Assembly: GCF_000264905.1 (NCBI RefSeq)
Contig: NW_006763146.1
Span: 957,190-1,021,189, forward strand
DNA length: 64,000 nucleotides
Source: Stereum hirsutum FP-91666 SS1
Taxonomy: Eukaryota > Basidiomycota > Agaricomycetes > Russulales > Stereaceae
Direction of reading: 5' to 3'
Part shown: positions 1 through 9,786 of the stretch, piece by piece
Layout: each line of letters starts with the position of its first letter
Position numbering within the stretch: the first letter of the stretch is position 1
The notes under the pieces: generated by a model
The model's database searches: none
What the model saw: the letters and a program-made list of their open reading frames with translations, nothing else
Told to the model about the DNA's origin: nothing
Translations under genes and position numbers: made by a program

Positions 1-1
1 C

Positions 2-912
2 AACCGGCTTGGAGATGTCGGTCGTCGAGAGGAGGCATTGAGCGCAATCGAGGATGGCGGTTCGCATCCACCGCCAGCTCGCACAGGACCGCCCCGAGGC
101 ATTCAATCCCGCCCTCGCCGGCTCTCTCAACAACCTCTCCGTCCGGCTTGCAGATGTCGGTCGTCGAGAGGACGCATTGAGCGTAATCGAGGACGCATTT
201 TGCATCCGCCGCCAGCTCGCGCAGGACCGCCCCGAGGCATTCAAGCCAGACTTCGCCTTGTCTCTCAACAACCTCTCCAACCGGCTTGGAGATGTCGGTC
301 GTCGAGAGGAGGCATTGAGCGTAATAGAGGAGACTGTCTGCATCCGCCGCCAGCTTGCGCAGGTCCGCCCCCAAGTGTTCAATCCAGAGCTCGCCAAGTC
401 TCTCAACAACCTGTCCACCCGGTTCGCAGAGGTCGATCGTCGGGAGGATGCATTAAGAACAGCTAAAGAAGCGGTTCACATCTACCGCAAGTTCATGCAG
501 GACTACCCCGACACATTCAATCCAAATCTAGTCTTCTTCCTCTGCCACCTTTCTTGCAGGTATCGTGATTCCGGTCGCGCTGAAGATGCATTACAATCTG
601 CAAGAGAGTGTCTTGCACTCTATCACGCCTCGCCTGACATAAGACCGACTGTGCTCTTGAGCGAGGAAATGGATGTGCTCGGGAAGGTAGCGGATTGCAT
701 GATTCAGTTAGGCCATGAGGAGGAGATGAAGAAGTTTCATTCTTTGGCAGAGGCATTGAGGAAGTGGGGAACACAATCGGCGGCAGGAAAACCTAAGCTC
801 GCACCCTCGATGAGTAAACAACGTAAGTCCACATCGATTCACACCAGTAACGGCCACATTTTGATGACATCTACTATACTATCTGACCACAGATACCGTA
901 GATAGTATATAG
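2..912 (+). CDS. TPR-repeat protein, 3' end only, with a frameshift in the first visible repeat
   Basis: C-terminal part of a tetratricopeptide (kinesin-light-chain style) protein whose start lies left of the window. Four to five repeats with a 42-residue (126-nt) period are visible, each with a core like GRREEALS, then QLAQ, then SLNNLS. Such arrays often sit C-terminal of NACHT or CHAT domains in mushroom NLR-like proteins; that part is not visible. The first repeat starts in frame 2 (NRLGDVGRREEALS) but has one extra base near 54-60 compared with repeats 2 and 3, so the rest reads in frame 3. An ATG at 54 falls just after the shift. A likely last intron is 823-892, giving a stop at 910-912; unspliced, the stop is at 905. 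The protein may be a pseudogene, may start at 54, or the base may be a sequencing error. Family assignment is firm, function is not. Confidence 0.72.
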
Positions 913-1247
913 GCCGGTCTCTATCGTAGGTGCTCAGTAGAAGAGTGTACGATGTAAGGCACTTGAGCCTTGCCGGTCCTCTCGACTCTCAAGTGTTTTC
1001 GTCTTGGGCATACCGAATTTGTGAACCAAACATCAAGTTACCATACTAAGCTTATGGTAAACGTCCGGAATATCTAAAGCTACAGTAAGAGCGATCTACG
1101 CTACCCTTGAAATACAGTACCTGTATAAGTAGAGCCCAAAACACGAAAGACAGACAACAAACCCAAGAAACGGCAAAGAATATCGAAGCTCCCAACACAA
1201 CGACCGAAATCCAAAAGAATACACGAACGGCAGAGAAAAAGAGGCCA
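913..1247. other. Convergent intergenic spacer
   Basis: Short region between the 3' end of the TPR gene and the stop of the minus-strand secreted-protein gene. It holds only the two 3' flanks as far as I can see; open frames here have no recognisable content. Confidence 0.5.
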
Positions 1248-2245
1248 TTAAGAGCTCGTAGCGCTCGCCTTAGGCGTAAGCTGTATAACACTCGAACTCG
1301 CACTCACAACGTCCACGCCATTCGACCCAGATGCCGTCGCGGTCGCCACGCTAACACTCGTCACCGCACTTCCCTTCACACCCTTGGTCGTCGACGCCGG
1401 AACTTCCGTAACGATCGACGCACCCGCCGCCGATAGACTAGCAAGCAAACTCGACGCCTCCGCCGCGTTCAACGTTGTCGTCACACTTGGCAGAGATGTG
1501 GCGCCAGTCGCAGGGAGTGTGATCGTTATCGTCGTCGTCTCCGTCCCCGTCCCATCGCCTGCAATTGTGCTGTTCGAGGTGCTGTTCGTTCCGATAGCGA
1601 CGGTTGAGTTCGTCGTGGATGTGGTGGGGATATCGGTTGCGTTGGATAATGGGAGGGAGAGGGTAGTGTTTGAGGGGAGGGTGGTGGCGATGAGTCCGCC
1701 TGTGGTGCCGGTTGAGGCGATGAGGGTGGTAGCGTCGGACTGGGAGACACAGGAAACATACTAAATTCCAGTAGAGGTCATTATAATTAGTATGAAATAA
1801 GAGAGGGAGGATGAGAAAGGGACGTACGGTGCCGTTTGATCTCACAAATGGGAGCGCGAAGCATTGTTGACCCGAAGCACACGATTCGATATCCCATGTA
1901 CCAGCAGTGGTTGTGGTGTTGGTCGCATCGGTTGTCGTGGTAGTCGTGTTTGAAGAGGGGGTAGACGTGCACGTAGCGAATTCGCCACTTATGCAAGCGG
2001 TTTCGCCAACTGACAGAAGCTCTTGTAAGTATGCACATCAGACAAGAATATAGGAAATGTGTCATACCACTGCATGTAGAGTTGGCCGAGAGTGAGAGGA
2101 ATTCAGCGTTCAGAGTTTGAGCAGCTTGGCCATTCTGAAGCATGGTGGTATCGTCGATAGAGAAAGGTGCAGCGGAAACAGTGCGGTGGTGCAGAGTTGA
2201 GACAGCAGCGAGCAGAGATGCAGTGATGAGAGCGAAGGGAGCCAT
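1248..2245 (-). CDS. Secreted six-cysteine protein with CBM19-like domain and Ser/Thr-rich tail
   Basis: Three exons: 2245-2068, 2021-1828, 1760-1248 (294 aa). The N-terminus is a clear signal peptide (hydrophobic, with SAAPFS near the cleavage site). Residues about 45-150 hold six cysteines in the order STC, ETACISGEFATC, ESCASGQQCFALP, YVSC. This resembles the chitin-binding CBM19 pattern and matches a type of small secreted protein common in Agaricomycetes. The last about 170 residues are rich in Ser, Thr and Ala, as in O-glycosylated wall-associated proteins. It probably acts outside the cell or in the wall; chitin binding is inference. It faces the eS26 gene across a 477-bp divergent promoter. 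Confidence 0.8.
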
Positions 2246-2722
2246 TAGTGTTGATGCAATAAGTGAGTGACAAGGGTAAGCGAAGGTGAGAGAGAGAAGC
2301 GAATATATGAATCTAAGGTCGTGAGGACGTGAAGTCAATGATAGAGAGCACCGGGCTCGAGGGCTCGTAAGTTCACCAACAGCAGAGAAAGGGCGAGTCA
2401 ACTTGAGGTCGCCAAGCCAGCCTTTATAGCCAGATAACACAATGCTTTCCATAGGGTCGTCGAAGATCTATATACAGCGCTATAGGTCAGGTACGTGCCT
2501 CTCGTTTTTGTGTCGAGAACAAAAAGAGAACAATGGAGACGGTACCGACAGAGCGGAGCGAGAGTGAACAAAGGCCGTGACAGCTCAATACGCCATGTCA
2601 CGCCGTTTGCAATTGTGGCGGGATGTGACTTGCCCAATGTGGATGTCACATCTAGCAGTGCTCGACGACGCCGCACCGACAGCATCCATTCCCAACGTTC
2701 AAGACCCCACCAACTATTCAAA
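2246..2722. promoter_or_regulatory. Divergent promoter between secreted-protein gene and eS26
   Basis: 477 bp between two start codons that point away from each other. It must hold both promoters and 5' leaders. I see no unambiguous motif. Confidence 0.5.
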
Positions 2723-3438
2723 ATGGTGAGCATGCCCTCTGTGACATTCAGGATCATACCCAGCCCTCCCGTACACCGTCTACGCTGTCGAAACGCGCGA
2801 AACAACCGCGGAATGCGTTGGATGGCTTCACTCAGCTTCAGATGACACCCGGCCAAACTTCGCGACTCCAATGCTGATTCACCCTGTCTTTGCCTCTGCT
2901 TTATGTGCGATATAGACCAAGAAGCGACGTTCCGGCGGCCGTAACAAGAAGGGACGTGGCCATGTTGTCTTCCTTCGTTGCTCAAACTGCTCGAGGGCTG
3001 TCGCAAAGGACAAGGCCATCAAGAGGTTCACTGTCAGGAACATGGTCGAGTCTGCCGCTGTTCGTGATATCAGCGAGGCTTCCGTCTACCCTGGTGCGTT
3101 CATCTTGTCCCTATCGTATTACGCTGTCCACTGATTTTGAGCCAATGCACTTGCGATCCTGCAGAGTACGTGATCCCCAAGCTGTACATCAAAATCGCCT
3201 ACTGTGTCTCGTGCGCCATCCACTCGCACGGTGCGTTTCTCTCTTCCCCTATCCTTCACGAGCTCGTTCGCTCATAGGCTCCATACGTCTGTATCTTTCA
3301 GTTGTCCGTGTCCGCTCGCGTGAGGGTCGCCGCAACCGCGCTCCCCCTCCTCGTATCCGGTGGAAGGATGGAAAGAAGGTCAACCCTGCTGTTGCCGCCG
3401 CGGAGGACGCTAAGGCTGCTGCTGCCAGGACGGCATGA
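2723..3438 (+). CDS. RPS26: 40S ribosomal protein eS26
   Basis: Four exons: 2723-2725, 2916-3093, 3165-3230, 3302-3438. The first exon is just the ATG, followed by a 190-nt intron, a layout common in ribosomal protein genes. The protein starts [16 protein letters not shown] and runs about 127 aa, normal for eS26. The two zinc-binding pairs are visible as RCSNC and YCVSC, and the family block [15 protein letters not shown] lies in the last exon. It is a component of the small ribosomal subunit near the mRNA exit channel. The C-terminal tail is Ala/Lys rich, as in other fungal eS26. Start is set by the conserved MTKKRR. Confidence 0.97.
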
Positions 3439-4414
3439 GGGATTCGGGCATTTGTGCTGCAACGCATTGTTCACATATGATGTTATGTATTACTTGTCTC
3501 GTTTTCACGCATTGATCCCAGCCTGCTTTTCTCTCTGCCTCATCCATATGTGTGTGTTTGTCCTGTCCACGGGCGTGTTCTACAAAAGACCTGCAGCCAG
3601 TGATCCCGCCATACCTTGTGCAATTGGGATGCAACTGTGATTCAACAAGCCAGACGCAAAGTGACAACCTGTAAAACTTGGCCAGTGATTCGTTTCGGAC
3701 TTCGTTCATTGCTTAGTCGATCGCATCGACTCAGAACGGGATCCTGGAGGGTGGTAATGCTGATTTCGAACCCGTCAATCGGACAAGATATCGATGTAGG
3801 ATGGGTGCAGCAGGTTACATTCGGTAAAAAAAAAGTACAGATATCGAAAAAAAGTCACGGAAGCATGTGTCTTACACCACTATCTAGAAATCCATCATAG
3901 CCCGAAGGCATAGTGTTGCTAGCGAAAGCGAAGACATGGATCACTCTCCGCCAAAATCTAAATGTCCCCTTCCTCGTCGAAAAAGATGGCGAAAAAGGAG
4001 TGATAAGGTGTTGGCGTTGAAGATCGCGTCGAACGCTACGAACGCGAGCTCTTATACCCTTCGCTCACCACCACGTGCCTGCCACGCGAGTGAGGTATAC
4101 GAAAGAGGAAAAGCAGTCGGCCGAATCGGGGGCCGGGGAAGGTCAGATGAGTGACGTAGTGCATCGCATTGGAAAGCCGAATTCACTTGCCACCTTTGCC
4201 GGACGGCCTCGCCACTCTCCTGCAAGTCGTCCCACAAGACATCCACACACCGCCTGTGCTGCGCTAACTTGTCCTCAAATACTCCTCAAGGGATATCTCA
4301 TTGCTTTGCTTTCACCAACATATCTTTCCCTCCTCTGCTTGCTCTCTGTTCCACCAGGATTGAACTCGGGAACATACCTCTATCGCTTTCTGTACACTCA
4401 GACTTGCTTGATTC
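3439..4414. other. Intergenic, no gene seen
   Basis: About 1 kb holding the 3' flank of RPS26 and the promoter of the SYLF-SH3 gene. Several open frames of 60-120 codons exist but have no recognisable protein features. A-runs occur near 3828-3855. Confidence 0.5.
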
Positions 4415-6803
4415 ATGAAGTTAAATAACCCACTTCCCCAACCTCTGCCAAAGGAATGCAATAAAGCGGCGAAGATATGTACGTCAGATCCAACTAGTTC
4501 CATTTCAAGTCCGAACTGACGCCTTCACCGTTAAATAGGCAGATCATTCGTCGATAGTGGAAACAACGGACTCGATGGGGTTCGTACTGGCAACTCCTAT
4601 ATTTTTGCCACACCACTTAAGGCAACGCATGCTGATTCTGCGTATGGTTACTGCAGGTCATCCCAAAACAGATCTTGGAGAACGCTCGTGGATTCGCTAT
4701 ATTTTCGATCTTTAAGGCCGGGTTCTTGTTCTCTGCCAGAGCTGGGAGTGGTGTCGTGATCGCAAGGCTAGACGATGGTAGTAAGTAACTCTCGCACTGT
4801 CTCATAACATAAATATCAGTGGTGAAGTAGGCATGGGAAGATTGAGCTGTAGGAGACTTTCATTGTCATGATTGGGCCACATTCCCACGGCCACTGCTAC
4901 GATCCTCTCGTCTATCTCAATCATCAAAGGAACAACTGCTGATACTCTTGATTGACTTTCCCAGCATGGTCAGCACCAAGTGCCATTGGACTTGCTGGTG
5001 TCGGTGTTGGCGGTCAAGCTGGCGCAGAAATCACCGACTTTCTCATCGTTCTCAACTCCAAATCAGTACGCAAACTTTCAAATCATTCCGTGTCGTCCGT
5101 GCTCTTACCTTCGTCTTGTGCATTGGTCCTAGGCTATCGTAAGTGATATTTATATCCGAATACGCAAACATAGGGTCTAATGCATCGACTGCTACAGCGA
5201 CAATTCATGGCTGCAGGATCACTCACACTTGGTGGTAACATGAGTCTCGCTGTCGGACCATTAGGTCGCAATGGTGAAGCCTCAGGCGCAGTGAACTCCA
5301 GCGGTAAAGTCGCTGCAATGTCAGTCTTCCTTCCCTTTCCTTCTTTATCCCTCCCTCTCAGACATCTGCCCCCAAACGGACACTCATCTTCTCCCACTGT
5401 GTAACAGGTATTCTTACTCCAAAACCCGCGGCCTCTTTGGTGGACTCTCCCTCGAAGGCTCCGTCATCGTCGAACGTCAAGACGCGAACGCCCAAGCCTA
5501 CCACTCCGACGTCACAGCCAAACAACTCCTCTCCGGCTCCGTAACACCACCAGAATGGGCGTCCACACTCACTCGCACCTTGGATGCCTGCACCGGCCCA
5601 GTTTACAGGAATTGGGTGGATGAGGGTCCAGGGGAAGTAGTGACGCCGCTGGAGAGCCCGTATGCGTTTAATGGGATCTCGAGCCCGGCGGGTGAGAGAC
5701 CGTCGAGTGGAATGGGTTCGAGAGGGATGAGTGGGTCCGGGAAGGGAACGGGAGCAGGCATGGGGAAGAAGGCAGCGGAAGCGTTCCCGCCTCCGAGTTG
5801 GGGGAGGAGAAAGAGCGGAGGGAGTTATTTTTCGCAAGCAGGCGCTACACATGGTGAGGCATACGACGACCACGACGACATTAATGGCCTCTCGGGTGCG
5901 ATGGGGAAGACCAGCCTTTCCGGTGGTACACGGACGAGAGGTACTTACGACAATGGGCTCGGGTCGGCAAACTCGGATTCGTGGGATTACGACAGACCAC
6001 CGAAAATATCCGCAGAAGACGATTCCTCGACATCCCGCTTCGGAGAACATTTCGAGTCAGATTTCACCCCACCGGCGACACAGGTTGGCAGGAGTTCATA
6101 CACGGGGAGTACGAACTCTAGTGGTGGTGGTGGTGGTAGTACGAAGCAGAGGTTCGCAGATTGGCAGCCTGAGCATCATCCACAGTCGAAATCCATGGGA
6201 GCCTTCGAGAAGAGAACGTTTTCACCATCACCGACATCTTCATCAGGGATTAATCGACAGAGATCCTCGAGTAATCCGTACGGTGCACCGCAGTCGAAGC
6301 TTGCTCAGCGTTCGCCGCTATACGACGAGTCGGCAGGCAGTGCTTTGGGTACAGGCGGCTCTATTGGGGGCCGATCATCGAGTTATGGAGGGAGTGCGAA
6401 TGGAAGGAAGAAGCCTGAGTTCGATGGGTTTAGGGACGACGATGAGATTGATGACCCTTTCTCGTCGCCGAGTAGGGACGATGATTGGGGTAGTGGAGGT
6501 GGGAAGAAGAAGATTGAGCCGAACAGGGAGTTAATGAAGCCTTTGGCCAGAGACGAGGGTGTGGCAAGGGCGATTGCGTTGTTCGATTTCAAGGCTGTCG
6601 AGGTGCGTTCGTTATTCCACTGCAGTTCATCGACTTTGCTTGCTGATAACTTCGCCTTACTCTGCCAGGCGGGAGACCTTTCATTCAAGAAAGGACAGGT
6701 CATCACGATTACGGAGAAGAGTGATACTACCGATACGTGGTGGAAGGGAAAGGTGGATGGAAGGCAAGGTTCCTTCCCTGCAAACTTTGTCGAGCTGGTA
6801 TAA
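4415..6803 (+). CDS. SYLF-SH3 protein (Ysc84/Lsb3-like actin patch protein)
   Basis: Eight exons: 4415-4478, 4539-4579, 4657-4780, 4965-5065, 5133-5138, 5198-5319, 5408-6602, 6669-6803 (595 aa). The N-terminal about 210 residues are a SYLF lipid-binding domain, with landmarks MKLNNPLP, KAGFLFSARAGSG, TWSAPSAIGLAG, GSLTLGGNMSLAVGPLGRN and YSKTRGLFGG. The last about 60 residues are an SH3 domain: ALFDF near its start, GDLSFKKG, a WWKG pair and FPANFVELV at the end. The middle is a long Ser/Gly-rich linker. In yeast, Ysc84/Lsb3 bind phosphoinositides, actin and Las17 at endocytic actin patches; the same role here is family knowledge. Exon 5 is only 6 nt (GCTATC, coding Ala-Ile) with good splice sites on both sides, and is needed to keep the domain intact. 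The linker is longer than in yeast. Confidence 0.93.
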
Positions 6804-7543
6804 CGCACCGCGAACGGCCTTTAAGTTCCCCGAACCCAACACATTGACAGACGGACTCCTTTTCTTCTTCTTTTTCTCTCCCCTTCGGATAATATTCATT
6901 CTGAATGGGGCAAGCATTCACACAGCATTTTCTCTGTTTTCTTCATGTATTGTTCTCCTTTCCTTCTTTCATAATTGTATAGCGGAACAAGTTGCGATCG
7001 GGTGTACGGTCACGGTCCTGGCGTCCCAGGCATAGTGACCGTATCATAGTGTATTGCCTGGGCAGAGTCGCATGTAAAATTTCTCATTGCTGTATTATCG
7101 GTTGTGTAGTTGGTGTATATCATGTATACTCTGTGGTATTTTGGTTGTCTCGATTCATTCCAGTCATTGGCCTTCATGGTTGGGCCACATTTACATACTT
7201 ATACGCCACACATTGTCTCGGCAAATTAGGGGCTTTAACACAGTCGTTCACTTGCCTCACAACCGAAAGAGACAAAATTCTTCACAAAAAATACATGTTG
7301 GGCAATCGACGGCGGTTATCGCCATCTCATTCACAGTGCTTTTAGGTGCTAACAAAAACTGTCCGTGCGCGGTCAACAGCCCAGGACGCGAACAAACACG
7401 CCTAGTAGCCAGCGGACTTTGAAACCCCGAAGTCGCGTTATAAGCCCAAGTGCGAGACGCGTCGACTGTCCGTTCCCTTCCCACCACCCTTTCCCTCAGC
7501 CCTCCCTCCCACCTGCCCCCTCCCTCACATCAAACAGCTCACT
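6804..7543. other. Intergenic, no gene seen
   Basis: 3' flank of the SYLF-SH3 gene and promoter of the PARP-zinc-finger gene. The last about 100 bp before the ATG at 7544 are strongly pyrimidine-rich, as in many fungal promoters. No gene recognised. Confidence 0.5.
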
Positions 7544-9292
7544 ATGTCTGACGACGAAGGAAGTAGCAAGAAATCTGGCTATAGGTTCGAGTATGCGCCT
7601 TCGAACAGGTCAAAATGCAAAGGCATGTCTGTGTTCATGTTGATATTCCGTCATGCGTGTCGCGCATAGTATCCCAGTTGCACAGCTGACTGACAAGCGT
7701 ATTTTTATGACTTTTCTGGTGTAATCGGGCGTTTAGGTCCTAAGCCCTGTAGTGGTCAGTCGTCACGAATTGATATCCAGTGACGAGGTGCTAATTGGTG
7801 TTGGCTCGTTGAACTTGCCTTGATCTACAGGTAACACGATCGCGAAAGGCCAAATCAGGGTGGGTACCGTCGTAGACTTCAGAGGCAACACGAGCTTGTG
7901 CGTACCACCTATTTATGTCTTACGCATTTCGGCCACTGCTCTGACCATGGTTTCTTCTCCGCTCATCCGAAACGCTATGAACATCGTCCCTCTTGTCTCC
8001 TGTCTCCTTGATCGTGCTTTGATTGCCATATATTGCTCTCGACCAGTGCATGGCGTCATTGGGGCTGCGTGACCCCAAAGATCATCGGTAATATGAAGAA
8101 ATCCTTCAACGAAGCTTCCGAACTCGATGGGTACGAGGATATGAAAAAGGAGGACCAGGAGCGTATCACCAAAGCTTGGGAAGACGGTCACGTCGCAGAC
8201 GAAGACATCCCGGAAACCGCTCGGAAACCTGAAGGGGACGACGGTGAGGAAGATGACGAGGAGGATAAGCCTAAGAAAAAGGCCCCGGCGAAGAAGAAGG
8301 CGGCCCCGGCGGCTGATGGTGAGGAGAAGCCGAAGAGGGGCAGGAAAAAGGTTTGTCTGCTTGGACTGGATTGTTATTGTTGATTACACGCTGACATGTG
8401 TATATTTGCAGAAGGTTGAAGACGACGCTGAAGACGATGGTGAGGAGAAGCCCAAGAAGGCTCCTGCTCGTAAGCCCCGTGCTAAAGTTAGTACATCCTT
8501 CCTTTCCTGCTGTGTCGGAGCGAAATTGATGACTCTGTCATTATGATCAACAGAAAGTCGAAGAGGATGCGGATGATGCTGAGGAAACTGAGAAGCCCAA
8601 AAAGGCACCTGCTCGCAAACCTCGTGCAAAGGTAAGAGCTTCATCCTCCCTTCCATTTACTGTATCATGGATCCTGGTTTACGTTCTATGAACTCTTTCT
8701 AGAAGGTCGACGAGGACGCAGATGGTGATGACGCAGACGCAAAGCCTAGGAATGCGCCACCTAAGAGGGCAGCTGCAACGAAGGCGAGCAAGAAGGTAGC
8801 GAAAGATGCGGAGGAAGAGGACGAGGAAGAAGAGGAGAAGCCCAAGAAGAAGGCTCCTGCCAAGAAGGAGCCTGTCAAGAAGGCGGTGGTGACGAAGAAA
8901 GCACCAGCTAAGAAAAAGGTCAGTTGCTCTTCCATCTCCAGCCGCTCAGTGCCATCACGCACGATGGCTCACTCCTTGTGTTCTATCTTCATAATATTTA
9001 TAGGCAAAGGTTGATGACGATGAGTCCGGCGAGGACTTCACGAAGGATATGGATGATGTCCCGAATGGTGAGGACGACAATGAACCCTCCGCGGAGGAAG
9101 AAGACAGCAAGAAGCGGAAGGTAAGACTTGATTTTTATTTGTCTGTCATGATCGTTTCATTGACATTGACATCGGCATCTCTAGCGTCCGGCGTCGAAAG
9201 CATCAACCAAGCCTGCCTCCAAGCGCGCGAAGCCGGCGTCAAAAGCTAAGAAGACCAAGCAAGTCGTCGAAGAGGACGAAGATGAGGACTAA
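7544..9292 (+). CDS. PARP-type zinc-finger protein with Lys/acidic repeat tail
   Basis: Nine exons: 7544-7622, 7737-7754, 7831-7897, 8047-8350, 8412-8486, 8554-8631, 8703-8918, 9004-9120, 9185-9292 (353 aa). Residues about 11-90 form a PARP-type zinc finger: FEYAPSNRSKCKGPKPC, then FRGNTSF and WRHWGCVTPK supplying the His and last Cys. The rest alternates acidic and Lys/Pro/Ala stretches (KPKKAPARKPRAK type), which looks like a nuclear DNA- or chromatin-binding tail. No PARP catalytic domain follows. Intron 1 must use a GC donor (7623) to join KCKG to PKPC; exon 2 is 18 nt. Exons 5, 6 and 7 begin with the same KV(E/D)(D/E)DA unit at phase 0, suggesting tandem exon duplication. It probably binds DNA breaks or unusual DNA ends; that is inference from the finger. 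Confidence 0.88.
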
Positions 9293-9786
9293 GCTGTTGA
9301 GCCTGCGGGCAATGCGCAGCATGGGTGTCTGCCCGAGCTCCTTGCTGAGGACTCCAGGACTGCTCCTTCGTTCTCATCTCTTATTCTTGTACATTGACTC
9401 TCCAACTCCATATCACGTATTACTTCCTGCCCCCCGGTCTTGGGGGCTGCGCTTCATTTGGTGCCATTCTGTCACTGTGATACCTCTGCTCTGTGTTCAC
9501 GTCTGTAATACTACCTTGTCATAATGCATGTGATTATACTCTAGAACTACTGCAAGCTCTGTCTTCGGCAGTCCTCTGACCGATCACGAACGAGTTGTAC
9601 ACTGCTGACAGCTGTTCACTCCTGATGTGGGCCACATCAGCGATCTTACTTGCGCCACACCGTTTATAGTTCGATTTAGTTCAACCCGATATTGCTTCCG
9701 ATGGAGACTACTTAGTACTCTTTACAAGATTCTACAGTGCGTAGGTGGCGTAACTACTGGCTCGGCGCAAAGCTCGGGTGGTACTC
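9293..9786. other. Convergent intergenic spacer
   Basis: Lies between the stops of the PARP-finger gene (+) and the nitrate transporter (-). Only 3' flanks are expected and nothing else is seen. Confidence 0.5.

Noticed and set aside
4340..4380. T-loop-like GAGTTCAATCCTGG on the minus strand, possible tRNA
   Set aside because: The flanking bases do not pair into a T stem and no A box or acceptor stem is found.
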